From: Aspidiotus rigidus
Lineage: Eukaryota > Arthropoda > Insecta > Hemiptera > Diaspididae
Assembly: GCA_035079385.1 (NCBI GenBank)
Contig: JAVHKY010000001.1
Coordinates: forward strand, 3,845,501 to 3,909,500
Length of the DNA stretch: 64,000 nt
Reading direction: 5' to 3'
Numbering within the stretch: the stretch's first letter is position 1; each line of letters begins with the position of its first letter. Below are positions 34,012-42,118 of the stretch, piece by piece. A program made the position numbers and the translations under genes. Under the pieces are notes generated by a model. That model worked only from the letters and a program-made list of their open reading frames with translations, searched no databases and was not told the origin of the DNA.

Positions 34012-35118
34012 TCAACTTTGTTTTCCTGTGCTGCTTTCAGTCGATCGACCCGATGAAATTGATGCGGAAACGTCTTTTTTCTGGTATCCCGAAGATTGAT
34101 ATTGAAACGGACTGCCGTGTTCGTAGTTGTAAAACTGTGGTACCTCTGGTGCGACCAAAGACGATTTGTAAGTGTATTTTGCTCCGTTATTGTTTGGAAG
34201 CGAATATAGCGAGGCAGCTGAGTGCGTGTACTCTTGTTCAGGATAAGTTTTCACATCCTCGACTGGCGAAGGTTTGAAATTATCTTGAGCCGTGTATTTG
34301 TCGACCGGCAAAGGTACCGGAGCTAATTTGGTTGTGTATAAAGGATCGTGCTCGGGACTGTCATGTCTTATTGTAGCAGCGTAATGCGTTGGTGCTGCTT
34401 TACCAATGCTGGCCAGTACATATGATACAGGAGTGTACTTTTTCGTGTAAGCATTTTTATCGTAGAATTTATAATTAGGTTGAATATTGTACGTCTTAAT
34501 TAGCGGGTATTGGGTTTGCTCTTCAGTAGCTGTTGGTGTGTAAGTTTCGGCGTATTTGCCATAATCCACATAATTTTCCGTACTTGAACTATACTGTGCT
34601 GGATTGATGGGCTGCGCATGGTGAACAGCGCTGATAGATGGTTTTTTTGCGACGTCTTTGTACAGGTAGGCTGGTTTTTGTGTAACATACGCCTGTTCAG
34701 GAGCTGCATTCTGATACTGATCATTTGAGGAAGCAACAGTGTACGGGACTGGCACATACTTGATAACATATTGTATTTGTACGTTGTTTTCAGCATCATA
34801 AGTCGTGAACTTCTTTGGGGCTGGAACATTGACGGGATGTTGAGCGTTGGCAGTGCTTGGATAAGAGTACACTGGTGCTAAAGAAGCGTACGCATTATTA
34901 TTGGATAGACTTTGCTGCTTCGGTAAAAGGGCTTTAGGCTGTTCGTATTTAATGTAGGCACTATTGGACGCTGGTGTCTTATAAGCGGAATGCTGGCCTT
35001 CGTATTCTTGTGTTCTCTGATACAGATCTTGAGGCGCATAAGCCAAAGGCGCTTCGGAGGGTTGTAACGGTACAAAGCCTTCATTTTGTGGCTCGTGAAT
35101 CGGAGTCACTTTTGGCGT
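34012..35118 (-). CDS. Secreted Tyr/Pro-rich protein, last exon
   Basis: The exon begins after a 3' splice site (ATATTTCAG, acceptor at 35119-35121) and reads TPKVTPIHEPQNEGFVPLQP and on for 368 codons to TGA at 34012. The product is rich in Tyr, Pro, Ala, Ser and Gln with repeated YxxPV/YxxQ-like motifs (IQYVIKYVPVPYTV, EDVKTYPEQEYTHSAASLY). It has no hydrophobic segment and no Cys in this exon. I see no chitin-binding Rebers-Riddiford consensus. Composition and a signal peptide in the previous exon fit a structural extracellular protein of insects (cuticle, eggshell or similar). This is inference from composition, not from a recognised domain. The long frame without stops amid decayed transposons supports a real gene. 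Confidence 0.85.
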   Translation of the reverse strand, partial: TPKVTPIHEPQNEGFVPLQPSEAPLAYAPQDLYQRTQEYEGQHSAYKTPASNSAYIKYEQPKALLPKQQSLSNNNAYASLAPVYSYPSTANAQHPVNVPAPKKFTTYDAENNVQIQYVIKYVPVPYTVASSNDQYQNAAPEQAYVTQKPAYLYKDVAKKPSISAVHHAQPINPAQYSSSTENYVDYGKYAETYTPTATEEQTQYPLIKTYNIQPNYKFYDKNAYTKKYTPVSYVLASIGKAAPTHYAATIRHDSPEHDPLYTTKLAPVPLPVDKYTAQDNFKPSPVEDVKTYPEQEYTHSAASLYSLPNNNGAKYTYKSSLVAPEVPQFYNYEHGSPFQYQSSGYQKKDVSASISSGRSTESSTGKQS

Positions 35119-35193
35119 CTGAAATATTACAATAGGGTTTAGCGACGATATTTGCGGGAAGTCATTAGTATAATCGATCTAGAATATTGGTAC

Positions 35194-35448
35194 CTTGTAT
35201 GGAGCGTAAAATCCGTATTTGAGAGGTTTGTCCTTTACAGCGTTGTTATTTAGGTAAGCACTCGGTATCACGGCTATTGGTATTTTACCATCCGCAACCG
35301 GTGGTGTATTTGGAATCACGTAAACGGGTATCTTGGCTAATGAGTAATCGGCATTAACTTCAGCATCATTGACATCTCGCTGGCTGGTCTTTTTTTGGTC
35401 ACTTTCTCCACGAACTGCGACATAACAAATGGCAATGAATATGTAAAT
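35194..35448 (-). CDS. Secreted Tyr/Pro-rich protein, internal exon with signal peptide
   Basis: The 85-codon exon lies between an acceptor (TTGTTGTTTCAG, ending at 35449) and a donor (AAG|GTACCA, intron starting at 35193). Both boundaries fall between codons (phase 0), and the 75-bp intron to the next exon is GT-AG. It begins IYIFIAICYVAVRGESDQ, a hydrophobic signal-peptide core followed by a plausible cleavage region. It continues with KIPVYVIPNTPPVADGKIPI and KYGFYAPYK. The initiator Met must lie in a short upstream exon, the usual layout of insect cuticle-type genes. Reading the frame into the intron (MLFQIY...) would use a TTG start and is not preferred. Confidence 0.85.
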
Positions 35449-36498
35449 CTGAAACAACAAAATGAGATAATGGAATATAGTTTTATTATTTTAATCATGA
35501 ATTGATTTCAATGAGAAATCGTAATGGGTCAAATACATCGCGGACAAATCGACATTTCGAGAGAATATGGAAAATATATTTTTTCAATATTGGAAAACGA
35601 GTTACGTCGGTTGTGCACCCACTTTTTGAATGTCATTCGTTTTGTTTGAATTAGGTAAATGAGGCAAAATTAATTTTTGATTTCTTTGATGAGACGAGGT
35701 TGGTTATTTGGAGAAGATGGAAGTTGTAAAATTGTAATATTCAGAAAGTTTTGGTCGAATGTTTTAGCAGCTTACATAGCAGTAGCCTACTCATAGCAGC
35801 CAGTGATCGACAATGAAAGGAAAGAGAAAATAAATTTTTCTGTATACTTCTGTTCTTTTCACTTTCGTTATTATCTAGTCACGATTGCCCGATATGTTGA
35901 CACGAATGAACACTTTGAATGAAATTTATGAAGATGGAGATTGACACTTCATTAGCTAGTCTTCTAAAACTTTTAAGAAATATATTCATTTATTTATTGC
36001 ATTTTTCCTCATCAATCGGCATGATGGTCGGTGACAATTACTACATACAAGGGTGAAATTATAATCACGAAAACTCATTTACTTCTTAAAGAAAGGAGAG
36101 CCGCGATGATGTATCGAGTTCGTGTTGTGTGTACTTGAATAATTTTCGTTTTGTATCGTGACCGGAATTTTCACCGACGGATGGTTCGCCGACAGTATCG
36201 GAAAATATTTCATTTCTTTTTATACCTACTGTCGTCCACAAAAAACTAATTGTGAACCGACGTCTCGAAGCCTGCAATGAAATATTTCATTGTCAAAGGA
36301 AAAAATTACAGCCATCCGTCTGAGTTGAGTTTCTATGTAATCGATGGTAGTTTCCGTGATATTTTTTATGAAAAAAAGTACACGAGAATAAGCGTTTTCT
36401 GAGTAATTTTCACCAAAGTATCTTTACAGAGAATCAATTTTCGAGAGATTGACATTATTTTGATAGAAAGGTGATAATTATTATAGTAACTATATCAC

Positions 36499-36516
36499 AG
36501 AGAACTCAGCGATCAT
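36499..36516 (-). CDS. Candidate first coding exon (six codons) of the secreted protein
   Basis: On the minus strand ATG at 36516 encodes MIAEFS and is followed by GTGATA, a weak splice donor. Its phase (0) fits the signal-peptide exon at 35448, giving a product of about 459 residues with a normal-looking signal peptide. A TATAAAG box lies 31 bp upstream. The 5' leader would be very short, so the true first exon may be elsewhere in 35.5-36.6 kb. Confidence 0.35.
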
Positions 36517-36540
36517 ACTTGATAACTTGATATTATTGGT

Positions 36541-36547
36541 CTTTATA
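36541..36547 (-). promoter_or_regulatory. TATA box, possible promoter of the secreted-protein gene
   Basis: TATAAAG on the minus strand, followed about 25-30 bp downstream by ATCAAGT sequences that resemble the arthropod initiator. It is the only good TATA motif I noticed upstream of the gene before the transposon cluster at 36.6 kb. Confidence 0.4.
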
Positions 36548-36623
36548 CAACGGCCGAGTCAGCGCTAGAATCACACTTCTGAAAGAATTAACTGCAGTAC
36601 ACATCGACACACTGATATTTAAA

Positions 36624-37569
36624 AACTCACGGGTTTTTTAACGGAGTTGAACGAGGGGTGGTGGGGAATCTGTTTTATGGAGCCCGTGGGATCTGAAAAA
36701 TAGAAAGCTATATATATGATAGGAGAAAGATTTGGTAAAATGTTGACCTCCGAGCTATGTAGGATAGGAGCTAGAGGGACTTAGAAAAAGCATTGCATAT
36801 TCAGTTACTTGAAGGGCTAGCTTTCAGGCTATAGACACCGACTAGCGAGCTATATACAATAAGAGGGGGACTTGGAAAATTTTCAAGCTCTGACCAGCCG
36901 ACATACGTTTTTTCCGAAGCCCCAGTAAAACAGGTTCCCTCTTAAAACGACGACTTTCTTAAGAAAATTGAACAAGGAACGCAAGGAACCTATTCTATGA
37001 GTCGAATTGGTTTTGGTATTGATATTGATATTTGAAATCTTGCGAAGAAACTTAAGTTTTTCTGAGTCCTTTGTATCATTGTGTTTATAGCTTGAAAGTG
37101 AGAATTCTTCCAAGTCTCCTTCCTATTATTCAATCCCCCTTCTATTATGTATTATTATAGCTCAAGAGTCGACATTTTACGCAGTCCCCTCCTATCATAC
37201 GTAGCTTTAGGGGCGGGACGGGGTCTGTGAAGTCACAATCTCATGGCTCATAGGCCAGTTTTTTAAAAGGGAATCTGGTTTATCGGGTGGTCGGAAAAAA
37301 CGTCCTAAGCTTGCTCATAGGCCAGTTTTTTAAAAGGGAATCTGGTTCATCGGGTGGTCGGAAAAAACGTCCTAAGCTTGGAGCTCGAAAATTTGCCATA
37401 TCCCCCTCCCATCATATACAGCTTGGGGAGGGGCCTGTGACGTCACAATTTGATGACGTCATGGTCAGCCTTGTGACGTCACAATCTACATTTTTCAGAT
37501 CCCACGTATCCTATGAAACAGGTTCCCTGCCTGCCCTCGTTCAACTCCGTCAAAGAATGCGTGAGTTTT
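36624..37569. mobile_element. TIR element with TGACGTCA motifs (946 bp)
   Basis: About 80 bp at each end are inverted repeats (AAAAACTCACGGGTTTTTTA...GGAGTTGAACGAGG...GTGGGATCTGAAAAAT at left, the same inverted at 37490-37569). The interior holds AGGAACC/GGTTCCCT palindromes and diverged 45-bp-type units. It also has TGACGTCA palindromes (for example 37438, 37454 and 37473) and a 67-bp tandem duplication. No long frame is present. It belongs to the same family as the repeats at 11.3, 49-50, 57.1, 58.6 and 62.1 kb. Confidence 0.75.
37247..37380. repeat. Perfect-but-one 67-bp tandem duplication
   Basis: Two units, 37247-37313 and 37314-37380, each begin CTCATAGGCCAGTTTTTTAA and end GTCCTAAGCTTG. 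I find one difference (GGTTTATCG versus GGTTCATCG). The near identity indicates a recent duplication, or an assembly artefact. Confidence 0.9.
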
Positions 37570-38178
37570 TCTCAAGTTCCCCTCTTATTATATATAGTTC
37601 TAAAGTTCGGGCGTGTGACGTCATAGGTCAGCCTTGTGATGTTACAATCTGATGACATCATAGATTAGTTTTCACAAGTCCCAATTCTCTTGTATCATAT
37701 GAGTTTCTAAGTCCATGCTCCATAAAATAGTTTCCCTGCCACCCCTTCTTTAACCCCGTTGAAGAGCCTGTGAATTTTCTGAAAAAAAAAAAAAAAATTC
37801 GCGCGTTCTTCAATAGAGTTCAACGAGAGGAGGCAGGGAACCCGTTTTATGAGGAAGGTATATGATACGAGGGGGACTTGGAATAGTTTGGAAGGACGTT
37901 CTGTGTTCGACGGTGCTTGAAGCGTTGTACATCTGGCTTATTGAAGGGGCCAAGCCAATTGGTGTGTGAAGCATTGCATATCTACTTACTTGAAGAGGCT
38001 ATCTTTCAGGCTATATATACCGACCTCCGAGAGCTGTATATGATATGACACAAGGGGATTTTAGAATACCTTAGAAGGGTGTTCTGAGTTGTGTGGTGCT
38101 TGAAGCGTTGCATATCTCGTTTATTGAAGGGACTATGTCAATTGTTGTATGAAGCATTGCATATCCAGTTACTTGAAG
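37570..38178. repeat. Further fragments of the TIR/TGACGTCA repeat family
   Basis: The sequence carries another GTGACGTCATAGGTCAGCC block, reversed end motifs (TAGTTTCCCTGCCACC at 37729) and a new start (GAGTTCAACGAGAGGAGG at 37817). It also holds two similar blocks of about 110 bp containing GAAGCATTGCATATCTACTT and GAAGCATTGCATATCCAGTT. Several broken copies overlap and I cannot assign single ends. Confidence 0.6.
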
Positions 38179-38920
38179 GGGCGCGAATTTCCCGATTGTG
38201 GCCCATTTTGAACGTTCCTATTGCGGCCCAAAAAAGGAATAGCCCGATCGCGTCCCGCTTGTCGAAACCCCCTCTGAAGGCAGTACCCGATTGCGTCCCC
38301 TGCTAACTCATTCTTTTTCATTACTAGACAAAATTAAATGGAAAAAATTGTGACATTTACGATAATCATTTTATCAAATCTTGATTACAACCTTAAGGAT
38401 CACACAAAAATTGAACTGCATAAAAATTTCAGAAAAATTGAATTAAGAAAAGAAGATCCTTCTTCAAAACGAGAAAAGTTTTGTAATTCAAAATTCCTTT
38501 GACAGGTTGCTGTAGCTGACAGTCTTTACAAATGTAAAGTCATCAATCTTCTTGGTTCTGTACTCGTTAATCTTTTCTTTAAAGAATGCTATTTTTTGAG
38601 CGGTGGTTTCGGAGACTAATTTCGTCTTTCTTGAAGCAGAATTTAGAATAAGTTCGATGAAGAAGAGCAAAAAAGGCCAAAAATATAATTACACGCACGT
38701 AGAAATTATTCGAAAATAATCGGATCAGTTGCGACCGGTTTTGAGATGGATAAACCACTCATCTTCACGTAAGGAGATATCCGGGACGCAATCGAGACAT
38801 TAATAATGCGGGGATGGTATTCTTCGGGACGCAATCGGGACATCAATATTTTGCGGTAAAATTCATCGGGCCGCAATTGAGCTGTAAAATTCGAAAATGG
38901 GTCGCAATCGAGCTATCTCC
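38179..38920. mobile_element. MITE (742 bp) with CCCGATTGNGNCCC termini
   Basis: The ends share an inverted pattern. The left holds TTTCCCGATTGTGGCCCATT and AGCCCGATCGCGTCCCG. The right holds, inverted, GCTCGATTGCGACCCATTTT and GTCCCGATTGCGTCCCG. It is flanked by GAAG at 38175-38178 and 38921-38924. The flanks rejoin as ACTTGAAG + AGGCTATCTTTGAGGC, matching the uninterrupted ACTTGAAGAGGCTATCTTTC at 37989, which serves as an empty site. No transposase is coded. Confidence 0.75.
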
Positions 38921-39139
38921 GAAGAGGCTATCTTTGAGGCTATATACGCCGACCACCGAGCTTTGCTGGCCGGACGATTGGTGGACTGCGGACGTTTCTT
39001 CCACCCCTATAAAATAGAATCCCTGTTAATAACCTTCTATAGAACGATTTCCCTTATCGGAAGTCATAATGAGTGAGTGAGGTGTAAGTAGAGCACTAAT
39101 ATTGAAAAGGGTTTTCCAATTGTACAAATATTCTTTATT

Positions 39140-39196
39140 AGTTGCTTTTACAAGAGTACTTTCGGGTGTTATCCCATCATCAGTTGTGTCGCAACT
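39140..39196 (-). ncRNA. Hammerhead-ribozyme-like fold in the left terminal repeat (antisense)
   Basis: The inverse complement of the fold at 41646-41702, identical over the 57 nt. In this left terminus it faces against the direction of the PLE genes. Confidence 0.6.
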
Positions 39197-41405
39197 GGAG
39201 AACAAGGCCAAGAACGAAATTGGTGAAAAAAAAAAAAAAAAAATTGGTGAACTCTACAAGGAAATCACCATGCTTAATGGTTTACTGTATGATCAATATT
39301 TCCATCTGTCAAGGTTACTCCACCCGCTAGAATTTAAAGAAATGATGTTCGAAAAAGGAGGAGAGGGGAAGAAAGTAGAGGACTATGTCGAAAAACGAAT
39401 GGAAGCCCACAAAAAACAGATCAAGAAGAAGCTTGCCGAACTGACCCGGAAGAAAGAAAGGAAGAGACAGCGAGAGTTGAGCACAATTTTGCTCCCAGAA
39501 CCGAGAACCTATCAAGCGTCACCTTCACAAAAGAAGAAAGAAGACTGCTGGATAAAGGCATCAAGTACGTGCAGCCAGAGAGGATGAACCAGTGTAATGC
39601 TTGAAAGTATGGCCATTAGCTGCGAACAAGTAATCCAAACCATGGAACACGACGTGAGACCAGAAGCCCGGACCAAAATTGGGAAAGTGATGTTGGACAT
39701 CAAAGAGAATATGTGCCGAACCTATGACAGAACGCAAGTAATGGAGAGAAAGGTCACAAATCTACAAAAGAAGATCCGACAGAACAACCTGATTTTGACA
39801 AAGGCGGAGGAAGGCAACACGGTAGTGGTAATGGAGAAGGAGGACTACACCCAAAAAGTGGAGTCGTACATCGCAGCGAATGGATACCAAGAGCTGACAA
39901 GGGACCCAACACGGAAATACCAAGATGACTTGAAAGCAGTGTTGACACGGAACGATGTACCCGGCAATGGAAGGACGCTTGAGATGAACGCGGTTGCACC
40001 AAAACTCAAGGGGCTTTTAAAACTCCACAAAGCGAACCGACCGATGAAACCTTTGGTCAACAGCATTCAATCACCATGCTACAAGATAGGAAAGATCGTA
40101 GCCCCATTCCTGAAAGAAAACTACCAGTTTGCACCCAGACAAAGTATCAGAAACAACGGAGAGCTGATTGAGCAACTGGACAAGTTGGAAATCAAGAGTA
40201 ACGACAAGCTGATATCCTTTGATGTGGCAAATATCTTTGGTGCCATACCGAAGGAGGAACTTCTCAATTCTCATTTTGCTCAAGAACAACAGATACCATG
40301 GGAACCCCGATGGGCCGAAGTACGCCAACATAGTGGAGGAGATCTTGATCCAGAATTACTGCCGCTTCAATAACAGGTTCTACAGTAAGGAAAGGGGACT
40401 TGCGATGGGATCACCGCTGTCACCAATACTGGCGGAGGTATTCATGAATGATATGGAAAACAAGATATTGAAGGGCAGCAAGTTCCGAAACTCGATCAAA
40501 AACTGGGCCAGATATGTAGACGATATCCTAATTGTGTGGTCAGGCACTGATGGACAGGTGGATCTATTCCTATCAAAAATGAACGCGATAAATGAGAGCA
40601 TCAAATTCACAGTGGAAAAAGGCAATGAGGCCATCGACAATTTGGACCTTACATTCACAGTGGAGAACAATAGGTTAGAATACAAAATCTACAGGAAGCC
40701 GACGCATACTGTCACCATCGTCCCAAATGACTCCTACCACCACCCCAGGCACAAGTTAGCGGCAATCCAAAACTACTGCTATCGGTCAATTTCTATCCTC
40801 GAGAACAACGAAGAGAAGAGGAAAGAGATTGAGATATAAAGCAGATCGCAGAAGCCACTGGCTACCGTAGAGGCGTGGTGGATGGAGTCTTTGGGAAAAT
40901 GGAAACAAAGAAAGGAACCCATGGTGGTATAGTGAGAAAGTCCTCCGGATCGATACCATATAATTATAGGAAAGTACACAATCAAGGTGATAAAGGCGTT
41001 CAATGGCTACGATGTGAATGTGGGGATCCAGAATAACCAACCCATGGTGAAGAGAATCAGCAATGACCAGACGGTAGAAAAGGACAAGGAAAGCTTGAGC
41101 GGAGTGTACAAGCTCAGTTGTAAACAGTGCAAGGGCATCTACATCGGCGAGACTGGGAGAAAGTTTGAGATTAGGAAAAAGGAGCACAAAAAGTCGAGGG
41201 AGAAAAAAGATGGCAAGTCACTGTTTGGGAAACACTGTAACGAGGAAAACCACGATGGAGAAGGAATATTTGAAGTCATACATGTAGAGAATCGCACAAA
41301 GAGAAGAAAACTCTGGGAACAAATGGAGATTGCAAAAGCCAAAAGGGAGAAAGCCTGCCTCTTGAACAATGTGATCACATTTGAAAAAAATTATTCGGTC
41401 TGGTG

Positions 41406-41620
41406 ATTGGACGAGAGAAGAAGAACAGAACCAACCAATGAGACGGCAGGAATCCAGGTAGCCAATAGAAACGCAGCATTTAGGACAATAGATTGAACCA
41501 GTATGTCTTAGCCAATAAGAACACAATGTCATATTATTGTAAGAATAAGTTTCTAAGAAGTAAACCAATCACAACACAGCATTGTTATAGTCAATGAGGT
41601 CACAGTGTTATACTATAAAA
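41406..41620 (+). promoter_or_regulatory. CCAAT boxes and TATA box of the PLE terminal region
   Basis: Four CCAAT pentamers (41435, 41462, 41512 and 41565) and one inverted ATTGG (41406) are followed by TATAAAA at 41614-41620. This is a standard core-promoter order. A start about 30 bp downstream of the TATA box would fall at about 41644, at the first base of the ribozyme stem. The other family 1 copy (9690-9880) has the same CCAAT-rich stretch but a damaged TATA box. Confidence 0.55.
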
Positions 41621-41645
41621 ACTCATGGTTAAGGCCTTGTTCTCC

Positions 41646-41702
41646 AGTTGCGACACAACTGATGATGGGATAACACCCGAAAGTACTCTTGTAAAAGCAA
41701 CT
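41646..41702 (+). ncRNA. Hammerhead-ribozyme-like fold in the right terminal repeat
   Basis: Elements in order: AGTTGC (stem I outer), GAC loop, ACAA (stem I inner), CTGATGA core at 41659-41665, one extra T, GGG-ATAACA-CCC (stem II), GAAA at 41679-41682, a two-pair stem III (AG/CU around TA), cleavage-type CTC ending at 41688. Then TTGT (pairs with ACAA), AAAA loop and GCAACT (pairs with AGTTGC). This is the order of a type I hammerhead with a very short stem III. Hammerheads are known from PLE terminal repeats (established for this element class). The extra T after the core is unusual. Confidence 0.65.
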
Positions 41703-41794
41703 AATAAAGTAGATTTGTACAATTGGAAAACCCTTTACAATTTCCCTGTTAATATTTTATCTTTATTTATTTGGCTCCGTCAGAATATTTTTTT

Positions 41795-42118
41795 AGCGGG
41801 GAACCCGCTATCCATTTTGTTAGGAGATTACATCCTCAGAAAATGTCCGCGTCCGCAGGTTAGGTTAGGTTACGGAACTTGGAAGAATTTCGAGTCTCGA
41901 GCTAAATATGATAGGAGGGGGACTTAGAAGATTTAGAAGAATTTCGAGCCTCGAACTATATATGATAGGAGGGGGACTTGGAAGAATTTCGACTCTCGAG
42001 CTATATATGATAGGAGGGAATGTAGAATGATAATTTCGATTTGAATTATATGACAAGATTATCAACTCAGTTCCACACCACCTGAGAGGTCGAGTTAAGG
42101 AATTGCGGGTTCCCCGCT
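41795..42118. mobile_element. Short TIR element, AGCGGGGAACCCGC variant
   Basis: The ends AGCGGGGAACCCGC (41795) and GCGGGTTCCCCGCT (42105-42118) are inverted. The inside has about three 45-bp-type units (CGAGCTATATATGATAGGAG). It is a variant of the AACAGGGAACCTG family with GC-shifted ends. Confidence 0.7.

Larger units (their letters stand above)
39055..41750 (+). pseudogene. Penelope-like retroelement, family 1, best-preserved copy
   Basis: Both ends carry the same sequence of about 115 bp in inverted orientation (39090-39207 and 41630-41748). Between them the coding region runs in several frames. The N-terminal Lys/Glu-rich part is 39207-39600 (VTFTKEERRLLDKGIKYV). The RT is 39780-40680, with LILTKAEEGNTVVVMEKEDY, FDVANIFGAIP (motif A), GLAMGSPLSPILAEVF (B) and WARYVDDILIVW (C). 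The linker follows (YRKPTHTVTIVPNDSYHHPR). The GIY-YIG nuclease is 40987-41406 (SGVYKLSCKQCKGIYIGETG with CxxC, then KKEHKKSREK and KHCNEENH). Frame changes occur at about 39590, 40300 and 40840, so it is inactive, but all catalytic motifs are still readable. The terminal repeats hold a hammerhead-like ribozyme. Confidence 0.9.
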
